A stretch of 20,606 nucleotides of DNA from Saccoglossus kowalevskii (lineage: Eukaryota > Hemichordata > Enteropneusta > Harrimaniidae). Numbering within the stretch: the stretch's first letter is position 1; each line of letters opens with the position of its first letter. A model generated the notes under the pieces. It did no database searches, was not told where the DNA came from, and saw only the letters and a list, made by a program, of their open reading frames with translations. The stretch lies in the NCBI RefSeq assembly GCF_000003605.2, contig NW_003149451.1, positions 1 to 20,606 on the forward strand, in the 5' to 3' direction. The position numbers and the translations under genes are program-made. Positions 1 through 13,400 of the stretch are shown here, one piece after another.

Positions 1-216
1 ACACTTCAGATGCAGTTTTTCTTTCTCTCTAAAGGCCCCTTTGGTATAAACTTCAAAACACCACACTGCTCTTTTCAATGATTTCAAGTCATCTGTAAAA
101 AGTGCCACAAGTCAATAAAAGCATGATAAATTTCAATGTTGATTCCCTCAATCTTGTAAATTAGAACTAGCATGTTGATAAGAAAATGTGATTATTAATT
201 TACCTTCCCCTATTTC
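1..216. other. AT-rich single-copy flank; possible 3' UTR of minus-strand gene
   Basis: No open frame of note is seen on either strand. If the minus-strand gene proposed here is real, this stretch follows its stop codon and would be 3' untranslated or downstream DNA. No canonical AATAAA on the minus strand (TTTATT on the plus) is seen, so the poly(A) site would lie outside the window or use a variant signal. A donor-like GTAAAT follows the stop on the minus strand, near 198-203; it would only matter for an intron in the untranslated region. Confidence 0.4.
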
Positions 217-296
217 CTATGCAATTTTAAAGAGCATGTCTCTGAATTCTGTTTCTCTTGAAACTGCTGGATTCTTTGACGATGAGGCACCTTCTT
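217..296 (-). CDS. Candidate terminal exon of the repeat-protein gene (C-terminus and stop)
   Basis: On the minus strand an acceptor with a T-rich lead (TTGTTATTGTCACTATAG) ends at 297, followed by an 80-nt segment ending in TAG at 219-217. Entered in phase 1, the phase preferred for the array exons, the last array exon's final G plus AA makes a Glu codon. The reading then continues for 25 residues, starting EGASSSKNPAV and ending EFRDMLFKIA, before the stop. The peptide is polar with a short amphipathic end and resembles no family I recognise. The phase-0 reading is also open to a stop about 9 nt further on, so openness alone does not prove the frame. All frames stop before the next donor-like site, which suits a terminal exon. 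The nearest array exon is about 1.06 kb away, with the 148-bp repeats in the intervening intron. This is inferred from splice signals only. Confidence 0.42.
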
Positions 297-462
297 CTAT
301 AGTGACAATAACAAACAATTCAAGTGAATAGCCATATTGACCATTTTAAACTGTGGATCTTGAGGCATAATAAAAATGTTTTTTGATATGACAGATTATT
401 AAAATTGTTGAACTGGAAAATGCTGACTAATCCTAATTAAACATACCATAAATATCAGTACA

Positions 463-954
463 ACCAACAACATGCTATCAGTATAATCCATCCACACTTG
501 TGATATATCTACACTATACTAAATAAGTACACAGCAAACACTGAACTCACTATACACTATGATACTAGCTGTTAGTAAAGACTTTACATACATAGTACTG
601 ATCACATCATACCAACAACATGCTATCAGCACAATCCATCCACACTTGTGATATATCTACACTATACTAAATAAGTACACAGCAAGCACTGAACTCACTA
701 TACACTATGATACTAGCTGTTAGTAAAGACTTTACATACATAGTACTGATCACATCATACCAACAACATGCTATCAGCACAATCCATCCACACTTGTGAT
801 ATATCTACACTATACTAAATAAGTACACAGCAAGCACTGAACTCACTATACACTATGATACTAGCTGTTAGTAAAGACTTTACATACATAGTACTGATCA
901 CATCATACCAACAACATGCTATCAGTACAATCCATCCACACTTGTGATATATCT
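463..954. repeat. Tandem repeat, 148-bp unit, about 3.3 copies
   Basis: The units start at 463, 611 and 759, each opening with ACCAACAACATGCTATCAG. A partial fourth copy of 48 bp runs from 907 to 954, where the match ends abruptly at ATATATCT. Copies differ at very few sites: ATCAGTATAATCC in copy 1, ATCAGCACAATCC in copies 2 and 3, ATCAGTACAATCC in the partial copy, and GCAAACACTG against GCAAGCACTG. The unit has no meaningful open frame. It is unrelated at sequence level to the 166-bp unit apart from short stretches such as CACTGAA and ACTATACT. Confidence 0.97.
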
Positions 955-1304
955 CAGGAGTCGAAATACCCTGGTGCACACTGCACTATGCACATAGAAT
1001 ATTAGCTAGTGCAAGTACACTCAAAATATAATGTGCACGCTGTGCATGTAGAAATTAACACATTTTCTCATTATATTCACTAAGCCTAAATTGCATTCAA
1101 CCAACATTGTGGAAAAACTGAAAAAAAATCATATTCTTTCATGATCGTATCAATCGAGAACCCATAAATTTTATTTAAACTTTAAACAACAACTTAGTGC
1201 AGGTAAATTTCAAATTCAACATGCACACTATGCATGCAGGGAAAAAATTCTATTTCCATCCAGTTCAAACAAAACCACTCAAAACAGTATGGTATTTGTG
1301 AAAA
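955..1304. other. AT-rich single-copy spacer with three degenerate TGCACRCTRTGCATG-like motifs
   Basis: This stretch lies between the two tandem arrays. A partly self-complementary motif built from TGCAC and ATGCA blocks occurs near 975-993, 1032-1049 and 1220-1238. The copies are too diverged and irregularly spaced to call a tandem repeat. The two short plus-strand open frames that begin at 1234 and 1289 run into the first 166-bp unit and show no coding character. Nothing else is recognised. Confidence 0.5.
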
Positions 1305-1346
1305 ACATCAGCAAAACAATCAATCATTCACTGAATTATGTACTAT

Positions 1347-1352
1347 ACTCAC
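1347..1352 (-). promoter_or_regulatory. 5' splice site (GTGAGT), one per unit
   Basis: Plus-strand ACTCAC reads GTGAGT on the minus strand, followed by ATAG, directly after the 57-nt segment. About 13 units have ACTTAC instead, giving GTAAGT, the other strong donor form. No unit has a change that removes the GT or the following RAGT. Sites in other copies lie at 166-bp spacing from here. Confidence 0.65.
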
Positions 1353-1409
1353 CATTTTCAGTATCTGGGAGTCTTGCTTGTTTAGCGGGCTGGTTAGGTG
1401 TTTCTGCAC
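1353..1409 (-). CDS. Last array mini-exon (representative 57-nt unit)
   Basis: This is the leftmost array exon and the last one transcribed. It reads as the consensus repeat with QARL at residues 10-13. Its penultimate base is T where most copies have C, which is synonymous in phase 1 (Asn AAC to AAT) but Thr to Met in phase 0. A copy near 18283 shares this change. Its donor is GTGAGT and its acceptor TTGCAG, so it is as complete as the internal copies. Confidence 0.55.
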
Positions 1410-4400
1410 CTGCAATTATTACAAACAATAAACACACAATTTTAGATATTAAGATAAGGAGGTGCAAATGACATCAACAAAACCATCAATCGTTCACTGA
1501 ATTATGTACTATACTCACCGTTTTCAGTATCTGGGGGTCTTGCTTGTTTAGCGGGCTGGTTAGGTGTTTCTGCACCTGCAAATATTACAAACAATAAACA
1601 CACAAATTTAGATATTAAGATAAGGAGGTGCAAATGACATCAACAAAACAATCAATCGTTCACTGAATTATGTACTATACTTACCGTTTTCAGTATCTGG
1701 GAGTCTTGCACGTTTAGCGGGCTGGTTAGGTGTTTCTGCACCTGCAATTATTACAAACAATAAACACACAATTTTAGATATTAAGATAAGGAGGTGCAAA
1801 TGACATCAACAAAACCATCAATCGTTCACTGAATTATGTACTATACTCACCGTTTTCAGTATCTGGGGGTCTTGCTTGTTTAGCGGGCTGGTTAGGTGTT
1901 TCTGCACCTGCAAATATTACAAACAATAAACACACAAATTTAGATATTAAGATAAGGAGGTGCAAATGACATCAACAAAACAATCAATCGTTCACTGAAT
2001 TATGTACTATACTTACCGTTTTCAGTATCTGGGAGTCTTGCACGTTTAGCGGGCTGGTTAGGTGTTTCTGCACCTGCAATTATTACAAACAATAAACACA
2101 CAATTTTAGATATTAAGATAAGGAGGTGCAAATGACATCAACAAAACCATCAATCGTTCACTGAATTATGTACTATACTCACCGTTTTCAGTATCTGGGG
2201 GTCTTGCTTGTTTAGCGGGCTGGTTAGGTGTTTCTGCACCTGCAATTATTACAAACAATAAACACACAATTTTAGATATTAAGATAAGGAGGTGCAAATG
2301 ACATCAACAAAACCATCAATCGTTCACTGAATTATGTACTATACTCACCGTTTTCAGTATCTGGGAGTCTTGCACGTTTAGCGGGCTGGTTAGGTGTTTC
2401 TGCACCTGCAATTATTACAAACAATAAACACACAATCTTAGATATTAAGATAAGGAGGTGCAAATGACATCAACAAAACCATCAATCGTTCACTGAATTA
2501 TGTACTATACTCACCGTTTTCAGTATCTGGGGGTCTTGCTTGTTTAGCGGGCTGGTTAGGTGTTTCTGCACCTGCAAATATTACAAACAATAAACACACA
2601 AATTTAGATATTAAGATAAGGAGGTGCAAATGACATCAACAAAACAATCAATCGTTCACTGAATTATGTACTATACTCACCGTTTTCAGTATCTGGGAGT
2701 CTTGCACGTTTAGCGGGCTGGTTAGGTGTTTCTGCACCTGCAATTATTACAAACAATAAACACACAAATTTAGATATTAAGATAAGGAGGTGCAAATGAC
2801 ATCAACAAAACAATCAATCGTTCACTGAATTATGTACTATACTCACCGTTTTCAGTATCTGGGAGTCTTGCATGTTTAGCGGGCTGGTTAGGTGTTTCTG
2901 CACCTGCAATTATTACAAACAATAAACACACAAATTTAGATATTAAGATAAGGAGGTGCAAATGACATCAACAAAACCATCAATCGTTCACTGAATTATG
3001 TACTATACTCACCGTTTTCAGTATCTGGGAGTCTTGCTTGTTTAGCGGGCTGGTTAGGTGTTTCTGCACCTGCAATTATTACAAACAATAAACACACAAA
3101 TTTAGATATTAAGATAAGGAGGTGCAAATGACATCAACAAAACAATCAATCGTTCACTGAATTATGTACTATACTCACCGTTTTCAGTATCTGGGAGTAT
3201 TGCTTGTTTAGCGGGCTGGTTAGGTGTTTCTGCACCTGCAATTATTACAAACAATAAACACACAAATTTAGATATTAAGATAAGGAGGTGCAAATGACAT
3301 CAACAAAACAATCAATCGTTCACTGAATTATGTACTATACTCACCGTTTTCAGTATCTGGGAGTCTTGCATGTTTAGCGGGCTGGTTAGGTGTTTCTGCA
3401 CCTGCAATTATTACAAACAATAAACACACAAATTTAGATATTAAGATAAGGAGGTGCAAATGACATCAACAAAACAATCAATCGTTCACTGAATTATGTA
3501 CTATACTCACCGTTTTCAGTATCTGGGAGTCTTGCACGTTTAGCGGGCTGGTTAGGTGTTTCTGCACCTGCAATTATTACAAACAATAAACACACAAATT
3601 TAGATATTAAGATAAGGAGGTGCAAATGACATCAACAAAACAATCAATCGTTCACTGAATTATGTACTATACTCACCGTTTTCAGTATCTGGGAGTCTTG
3701 CTTGTTTAGCGGGCTGGTTAGGTGTTTCTGCACCTGCAATTATTACAAACAATAAACACACAATTTTAGATATTAAGATAAGGAGGTGCAAATGACATCA
3801 ACAAAACCATCAATCGTTCACTGAATTATGTACTATACTCACCGTTTTCAGTATCTGGGGGTCTTGCTTGTTTAGCGGGCTGGTTAGGTGTTTCTGCACC
3901 TGCAAATATTACAAACAATAAACACACAAATTTAGATATTAAGATAAGGAGGTGCAAATGACATCAACAAAACAATCAATCGTTCACTGAATTATGTACT
4001 ATACTTACCGTTTTCAGTATCTGGGAGTCTTGCACGTTTAGCGGGCTGGTTAGGTGTTTCTGCACCTGCAATTATTACAAACAATAAACACACAATTTTA
4101 GATATTAAGATAAGGAGGTGCAAATGACATCAACAAAACCATCAATCGTTCACTGAATTATGTACTATACTCACCGTTTTCAGTATCTGGGGGTCTTGCT
4201 TGTTTAGCGGGCTGGTTAGGTGTTTCTGCACCTGCAAATATTACAAACAATAAACACACAAATTTAGATATTAAGATAAGGAGGTGCAAATGACATCAAC
4301 AAAACAATCAATCGTTCACTGAATTATGTACTATACTCACCGTTTTCAGTATCTGGGAGTCTTGCACGTTTAGCGGGCTGGTTAGGTGTTTCTGCACCTG

Positions 4401-7400
4401 CAATTATTACAAACAATAAACACACAAATTTAGATATTAAGATAAGGAGGTGCAAATGACATCAACAAAACAATCAATCGTTCACTGAATTATGTACTAT
4501 ACTCACCGTTTTCAGTATCTGGGAGTCTTGCTTGTTTAGCGGGCTGGTTAGGTGTTTCTGCACCTGCAATTATTACAAACAATAAACACACAATTTTAGA
4601 TATTAAGATAAGGAGGTGCAAATGACATCAACAAAACAATCAATCGTTCACTGAATTATGTACTATACTCACCGTTTTCAGTATCTGGGAGTCTTGCTTG
4701 TTTAGCGGGCTGGTTAGGTGTTTCTGCACCTGCAATTATTACAAACAATAAACACACAAATTTAGATATTAAGATAAGGAGGTGCAAATGACATCAACAA
4801 AACAATCAATCGTTCACTGAATTATGTACTATACTCACCGTTTTCAGTATCTGGGAGTCTTGCTTGTTTAGCGGGCTGGTTAGGTGTTTCTGCACCTGCA
4901 ATTATTACAAACAATAAACACACAAATTTAGATATTAAGATAAGGAGGTGCAAATGACATCAACAAAACAATCAATCGTTCACTGAATTATGTACTATAC
5001 TCACCGTTTTCAGTATCTGGGAGTATTGCTTGTTTAGCGGGCTGGTTAGGTGTTTCTGCACCTGCAATTATTACAAACAATAAACACACAAATTTAGATA
5101 TTAAGATAAGGAGGTGCAAATGACATCAACAAAACAATCAATCGTTCACTGAATTATGTACTATACTCACCGTTTTCAGTATCTGGGGGTCTTGCTTGTT
5201 TAGCGGGCTGGTTAGGTGTTTCTGCACCTGCAATTATTACAAACAATAAACACACAAATTTAGATATTAAGATAAGGAGGTGCAAATGACATCAACAAAA
5301 CAATCAATCGTTCACTGAATTATGTACTATACTCACCGTTTTCAGTATCTGGGAGTATTGCTTGTTTAGCGGGCTGGTTAGGTGTTTCTGCACCTGCAAT
5401 TATTACAAACAATAAACACACAAATTTAGATATTAAGATAAGGAGGTGCAAATGACATCAACAAAACAATCAATCGTTCACTGAATTATGTACTATACTC
5501 ACCGTTTTCAGTATCTGGGAGTCTTGCATGTTTAGCGGGCTGGTTAGGTGTTTCTGCACCTGCAATTATTACAAACAATAAACACACAAATTTAGATATT
5601 AAGATAAGGAGGTGCAAATGACATCAATAAAACCATCAATCGTTCACTGAATTATGTACTATACTCACCGTTTTCAGTATCTGGGAGTATTGCTTGTTTA
5701 GCGGGCTGGTTAGGTGTTTCTGCACCTGCAATTATTACAAACAATAAACACACAAATTTAGATATTAAGATAAGGAGGTGCAAATGACATCAATAAAACC
5801 ATCAATCGTTCACTGAATTATGTACTATACTCACCGTTTTCAGTATCTGGGAGTCTTGCTTGTTTAGCGGGCTGGTTAGGTGTTTCTGCACCTGCAATTA
5901 TTACAAACAATAAACACACAATTTTAGATATTAAGATAAGGAGGTGCAAATGACATCAACAAAACCATCAATCGTTCACTGAATTATGTACTATACTCAC
6001 AGTTTTCAGTATCTGGGAGTCTTGCTTGTTTAGCGGGCTGGTTAGGTGTTTCTGCACCTGCAATTATTACAAACAATAAACACACAAATTTAGATATTAA
6101 GATAAGGAGGTGCAAATGACATCAACAAAACAATCAATCGTTCACTGAATTATGTACTATACTCACCGTTTTCAGTATCTGGGAGTCTTGCACGTTTAGC
6201 GGGCTGGTTAGGTGTTTCTGCACCTGCAATTATTACAAACAATAAACACACAATTTTAGATATTAAGATAAGGAGGTGCAAATGACATCAACAAAACCAT
6301 CAATCGTTCACTGAATTATGTACTATACTCACCGTTTTCAGTATCTGGGAGTATTGCTTGTTTAGCGGGCTGGTTAGGTGTTTCTGCACCTACAATTATT
6401 ACAAACAATAAACACACAATTTTAGATATTAAGATAAGGAGGTGCAAATGACATCAATAAAACCATCAATCGTTCACTGAATTATGTACTATACTCACCG
6501 TTTTCAGTATCTGGGAGTCTTGCATGTTTAGCGGGCTGGTTAGGTGTTTCTGCACCTGCAATTATTACAAACAATAAACACACAAATTTAGATATTAAGA
6601 TAAGGAGGTGCAAATGACATCAACAAAACCATCAATCGTTCACTGAATTATGTACTATACTCACCGTTTTCAGTATCTGGGAGTCTTGCTTGTTTAGCGG
6701 GCTGGTTAGGTGTTTCTGCACCTGCAATTATTACAAACAATAAACACACAATTTTAGATATTAAGATAAGGAGGTGCAAATGACATCAACAAAACAATCA
6801 ATCGTTCACTGAATTATGTACTATACTCACCGTTTTCAGTATCTGGGAGTCTTGCTTGTTTAGCGGGCTGGTTAGGTGTTTCTGCACCTGCAATTATTAC
6901 AAACAATAAACACACAAATTTAGATATTAAGATAAGGAGGTGCAAATGACATCAATAAAACCATCAATCGTTCACTGAATTATGTACTATACTCACCGTT
7001 TTCAGTATCTGGGAGTATTGCTTGTTTAGCGGGCTGGTTAGGTGTTTCTGCACCTGCAATTATTACAAACAATAAACACACAATTTTAGATATTAAGATA
7101 AGGAGGTGCAAATGACATCAATAAAACCATCAATCATTCACTGAATTATGTACTATACTCACCGTTTTCAGTATCTGGGAGTATTGCTTGTTTAGCGGGC
7201 TGGTTAGGTGTTTCTGCACCTGCAATTATTACAAACAATAAACACACAATTTTAGATATTAAGATAAGGAGGTGCAAATGACATCAACAAAACCATCAAT
7301 CGTTCACTGAATTATGTACTATACTCACCGTTTTCAGTATCTGGGGGTCTTGCTTGTTTAGCGGGCTGGTTAGGTGTTTCTGCACCTGCAAATATTACAA

Positions 7401-10400
7401 ACAATAAACACACAAATTTAGATATTAAGATAAGGAGGTGCAAATGACATCAACAAAACAATCAATCGTTCACTGAATTATGTACTATACTCACCGTTTT
7501 CAGTATCTGGGGGTCTTGCTTGTTTAGCGGGCTGGTTAGGTGTTTCTGCACCTGCAAATATTACAAACAATAAACACACAAATTTAGATATTAAGATAAG
7601 GAGGTGCAAATGACATCAACAAAACAATCAATCGTTCACTGAATTATGTACTATACTTACCGTTTTCAGTATCTGGGAGTCTTGCACGTTTAGCGGGCTG
7701 GTTAGGTGTTTCTGCACCTGCAATTATTACAAACAATAAACACACAATTTTAGATATTAAGATAAGGAGGTGCAAATGACATCAACAAAACCATCAATCG
7801 TTCACTGAATTATGTACTATACTCACCGTTTTCAGTATCTGGGGGTCTTGCTTGTTTAGCGGGCTGGTTAGGTGTTTCTGCACCTGCAAATATTACAAAC
7901 AATAAACACACAAATTTAGATATTAAGATAAGGAGGTGCAAATGACATCAACAAAACAATCAATCGTTCACTGAATTATGTACTATACTTACCGTTTTCA
8001 GTATCTGGGAGTCTTGCACGTTTAGCGGGCTGGTTAGGTGTTTCTGCACCTGCAATTATTACAAACAATAAACACACAATTTTAGATATTAAGATAAGGA
8101 GGTGCAAATGACATCAACAAAACCATCAATCGTTCACTGAATTATGTACTATACTCACCGTTTTCAGTATCTGGGAGTCTTGCTTGTTTAGCGGGCTGGT
8201 TAGGTGTTTCTGCACCTGCAAATATTACAAACAATAAACACACAAATTTAGATATTAAGATAAGGAGGTGCAAATGACATCAACAAAACAATCAATCGTT
8301 CACTGAATTATGTACTATACTTACCGTTTTCAGTATCTGGGAGTCTTGCACGTTTAGCGGGCTGGTTAGGTGTTTCTGCACCTGCAATTATTACAAACAA
8401 TAAACACACAATTTTAGATATTAAGATAAGGAGGTGCAAATGACATCAACAAAACCATCAATCGTTCACTGAATTATGTACTATACTCACCGTTTTCAGT
8501 ATCTGGGGGTCTTGCTTGTTTAGCGGGCTGGTTAGGTGTTTCTGCACCTGCAAATATTACAAACAATAAACACACAAATTTAGATATTAAGATAAGGAGG
8601 TGCAAATGACATCAACAAAACAATCAATCGTTCACTGAATTATGTACTATACTCACCGTTTTCAGTATCTGGGAGTCTTGCACGTTTAGCGGGCTGGTTA
8701 GGTGTTTCTGCACCTGCAATTATTACAAACAATAAACACACAAATTTAGATATTAAGATAAGGAGGTGCAAATGACATCAACAAAACAATCAATCGTTCA
8801 CTGAATTATGTACTATACTCACCGTTTTCAGTATCTGGGAGTCTTGCATGTTTAGCGGGCTGGTTAGGTGTTTCTGCACCTGCAATTATTACAAACAATA
8901 AACACACAAATTTAGATATTAAGATAAGGAGGTGCAAATGACATCAATAAAACCATCAATCGTTCACTGAATTATGTACTATACTCACCGTTTTCAGTAT
9001 CTGGGAGTATTGCTTGTTTAGCGGGCTGGTTAGGTGTTTCTGCACCTGCAATTATTACAAACAATAAACACACAAATTTAGATATTAAGATAAGGAGGTG
9101 CAAATGACATCAATAAAACCATCAATCGTTCACTGAATTATGTACTATACTCACCGTTTTCAGTATCTGGGAGTCTTGCTTGTTTAGCGGGCTGGTTAGG
9201 TGTTTCTGCACCTGCAATTATTACAAACAATAAACACACAATTTTAGATATTAAGATAAGGAGGTGCAAATGACATCAATAAAACCATCAATCGTTCACT
9301 GAATTATGTACTATACTCACCGTTTTCAGTATCTGGGAGTCTTGCTTGTTTAGCGGGCTGGTTAGGTGTTTCTGCACCTGCAATTATTACAAACAATAAA
9401 CACACAATTTTAGATATTAAGATAAGGAGGTGCAAATGACATCAATAAAACCATCAATCGTTCACTGAATTATGTACTATACTCACCGTTTTCAGTATCT
9501 GGGAGTATTGCTTGTTTAGCGGGCTGGTTAGGTGTTTCTGCACCTGCAATTATTACAAACAATAAACACACAAATTTAGATATTAAGATAAGGAGGTGCA
9601 AATGACATCAATAAAACCATCAATCGTTCACTGAATTATGTACTATACTCACAGTTTTCAGTATCTGGGAGTCTTGCACGTTTAGCGGGCTGGTTAGGTG
9701 TTTCTGCACCTACAATTATTACAAACAATAAACACACAAATTTAGATATTAAGATAAGGAGGTGCAAATGACATCAACAAAACCATCAATCGTTCACTGA
9801 ATTATGTACTATACTCACAGTTTTCAGTATCTGGGAGTCTTGCTTGTTTAGCGGGCTGGTTAGGTGTTTCTGCACCTGCAATTATTACAAACAATAAACA
9901 CACAAATTTAGATATTAAGATAAGGAGGTGCAAATGACATCAACAAAACAATCAATCGTTCACTGAATTATGTACTATACTCACAGTTTTCAGTATCTGG
10001 GAGTCTTGCACGTTTAGCGGGCTGGTTAGGTGTTTCTGCACCTGCAATTATTACAAACAATAAACACACAAATTTAGATATTAAGATAAGGAGGTGCAAA
10101 TGACATCAATAAAACCATCAATCGTTCACTGAATTATGTACTATACTCACCGTTTTCAGTATCTGGGGGTCTTGCTTGTTTAGCGGGCTGGTTAGGTGTT
10201 TCTGCACCTGCAATTATTACACACAATAAACACACAAATTTAGATATTAAGATAAGGAGGTGCAAATGACATCAACAAAACAATCAATCGTTCACTGAAT
10301 TATGTACTATACTCACCGTTTTCAGTATCTGGGAGTCTTGCATGTTTAGCGGGCTGGTTAGGTGTTTCTGCACCTGCAATTATTACAAACAATAAACACA

Positions 10401-13400
10401 CAATTTTAGATATTAAGATAAGGAGGTGCAAATGACATCAATAAAACCATCAATCGTTCACTGAATTATGTACTATACTCACCGTTTTCAGTATCTGGGG
10501 GTCTTGCTTGTTTAGCGGGCTGGTTAGGTGTTTCTGCACCTGCAATTATTACAAACAATAAACACACAAATTTAGATATTAAGATAAGGAGGTGCAAATG
10601 ACATCAACAAAACCATCAATCGTTCACTGAATTATGTACTATACTCACAGTTTTCAGTATCTGGGAGTCTTGCTTGTTTAGCGGGCTGGTTAGGTGTTTC
10701 TGCACCTGCAATTATTACAAACAATAAACACACAAATTTAGATATTAAGATAAGGAGGTGCAAATGACATCAACAAAACAATCAATCGTTCACTGAATTA
10801 TGTACTATACTCACAGTTTTCAGTATCTGGGAGTCTTGCTTGTTTAGCGGGCTGGTTAGGTGTTTCTGCACCTGCAATTATTACAAACAATAAACACACA
10901 AATTTAGATATTAAGATAAGGAGGTGCAAATGACATCAACAAAACAATCAATCGTTCACTGAATTATGTACTATACTCACCGTTTTCAGTATCTGGGAGT
11001 CTTGCTTGTTTAGCGGGCTGGTTAGGTGTTTCTGCACCTGCAAATATTACAAACAATAAACACACAAATTTAGATATTAAGATAAGGAGGTGCAAATGAC
11101 ATCAACAAAACCATCAATCGTTCACTGAATTATGTACTATACTCACCGTTTTCAGTATCTGGGGGTCTTGCATGTTTAGCGGGCTGGTTAGGTGTTTCTG
11201 CACCTACAATTATTACAAACAATAAACACACAAATTTAGATATTAAGATAAGGAGGTGCAAATGACATCAACAAAACCATCAATCGTTCACTGAATTATG
11301 TACTATACTTACCGTTTTCAGTATCTGGGAGTCTTGCTTGTTTAGCGGGTTGGTTAGGTGTTTCTGCACCTGCAAATATTACAAACAATAAACACACAAA
11401 TTTAGATATTAAGATAAGGAGGTGCAAATGACATCAACAAAACAATCAATCGTTCACTGAATTATGTACTATACTCACCGTTTTCAGTATCTGGGAGTAT
11501 TGCTTGTTTAGCGGGCTGGTTAGGTGTTTCTGCACCTGCAATTATTACAAACAATAAACACACAAATTTAGATATTAAGATAAGGAGGTGCAAATGACAT
11601 CAACAAAACAATCAATCGTTCACTGAATTATGTACTATACTCACCGTTTTCAGTATCTGGGAGTCTTGCACGTTTAGCGGGCTGGTTAGGTGTTTCTGCA
11701 CCTGCAATTATTACAAACAATAAACACACAATTTTAGATATTAAGATAAGGAGGTGCAAATGACATCAACAAAACAATCAATCGTTCACTGAATTATGTA
11801 CTATACTCACCGTTTTCAGTATCTGGGAGTCTTGCACGTTTAGCGGGCTGGTTAGGTGTTTCTGCACCTGCAATTATTACAAACAATAAACACACAAATT
11901 TAGATATTAAGATAAGGAGGTGCAAATGACATCAATAAAACCATCAATCGTTCACTGAATTATGTACTATACTCACCGTTTTCAGTATCTGGGAGTATTG
12001 CTTGTTTAGCGGGCTGGTTAGGTGTTTCTGCACCTGCAATTATTACAAACAATAAACACACAAATTTAGATATTAAGATAAGGAGGTGCAAATGACATCA
12101 ACAAAACAATCAATCGTTCACTGAATTATGTACTATACTCACAGTTTTCAGTATCTGGGAGTCTTGCTTGTTTAGCGGGCTGGTTAGGTGTTTCTGCACC
12201 TGCAATTATTACACACAATAAACACACAATTTTAGATATTAAGATAAGGAGGTGCAAATGACATCAACAAAACCATCAATCATTCACTGAATTATGTACT
12301 ATACTCACAGTTTTCAGTATCTGGGAGTCTTGCTTGTTTAGCGGGCTGGTTAGGTGTTTCTGCACCTGCAATTATTACAAACAATAAACACACAATTTTA
12401 GATATTAAGATAAGGAGGTGCAAATGACATCAACAAAACCATCAATCGTTCACTGAATTATGTACTATACTCACCGTTTTCAGTATCTGGGAGTCTTGCA
12501 TGTTTAGCGGGCTGGTTAGGTGTTTCTGCACCTGCAATTATTACAAACAATAAACACACAATTTTAGATATTAAGATAAGGAGGTGCAAATGACATCAAT
12601 AAAACCATCAATCGTTCACTGAATTATGTACTATACTCACAGTTTTCAGTATCTGGGAGTCTTGCATGTTTAGCGGGCTGGTTAGGTGTTTCTGCACCTG
12701 CAATTATTACAAACAATAAACACACAAATTTAGATATTAAGATAAGGAGGTGCAAATGACATCAACAAAACAATCAATCGTTCACTGAATTATGTACTAT
12801 ACTCACCGTTTTCAGTATCTGGGAGTCTTGCTTGTTTAGCGGGCTGGTTAGGTGTTTCTGCACCTGCAATTATTACAAACAATAAACACACAAATTTAGA
12901 TATTAAGATAAGGAGGTGCAAATGACATCAATAAAACCATCAATCGTTCACTGAATTATGTACTATACTCACCGTTTTCAGTATCTGGGGGTCTTGCATG
13001 TTTAGCGGGCTGGTTAGGTGTTTCTGCACCTACAATTATTACAAACAATAAACACACAAATTTAGATATTAAGATAAGGAGGTGCAAATGACATCAACAA
13101 AACCATCAATCGTTCACTGAATTATGTACTATACTTACCGTTTTCAGTATCTGGGAGTCTTGCTTGTTTAGCGGGTTGGTTAGGTGTTTCTGCACCTGCA
13201 AATATTACAAACAATAAACACACAAATTTAGATATTAAGATAAGGAGGTGCAAATGACATCAACAAAACAATCAATCGTTCACTGAATTATGTACTATAC
13301 TCACCGTTTTCAGTATCTGGGAGTATTGCTTGTTTAGCGGGCTGGTTAGGTGTTTCTGCACCTGCAATTATTACAAACAATAAACACACAAATTTAGATA

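Larger units (their letters stand above)
297..1352 (-). other. Candidate long last intron, between the final array mini-exon and the terminal exon
   Basis: If the exon model is right, this 1,056-nt segment is one intron on the minus strand. Its donor is GTGAGT (1352-1347, shared with the 166-bp unit) and its acceptor is the TATAG ending at 297. It is about ten times longer than the 109-nt introns inside the array and holds the 148-bp tandem repeat and AT-rich single-copy DNA. I found no convincing extra exon in it, although each 148-bp unit carries a lone GTGAGT on the minus strand. Confidence 0.35.

Noticed and set aside
540-860. GTGAGT on the minus strand in each 148-bp unit as further exon donors.
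   Set aside because: The nearest acceptors would define exons of about 18 nt with weak signals, and no consistent phase or peptide emerges.
1360-1440. Plus-strand acceptor-like CCGTTTTCAG in each unit, suggesting exons on the plus strand.
   Set aside because: No strong donor (GTRAGT) exists on the plus strand of the unit, and the available GT sites do not give a clean exon that repeats in frame.
1234-1471. Two overlapping plus-strand open frames of 65 and 60 codons.
   Set aside because: They start in single-copy spacer and run into the first repeat unit, have no sign of coding use, and end at stops in the unit. They overlap the minus-strand exon model.
1455-1500. Plus-strand AAGGAGGTG, a short spacer and ATG, followed by a 10-codon frame (MTSTKPSIVH), in every unit; it resembles a bacterial ribosome binding site and leader peptide.
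   Set aside because: The setting is eukaryotic and nothing follows the 10 codons. On the minus strand the same bases are a pyrimidine-rich part of the proposed intron, which explains the match.
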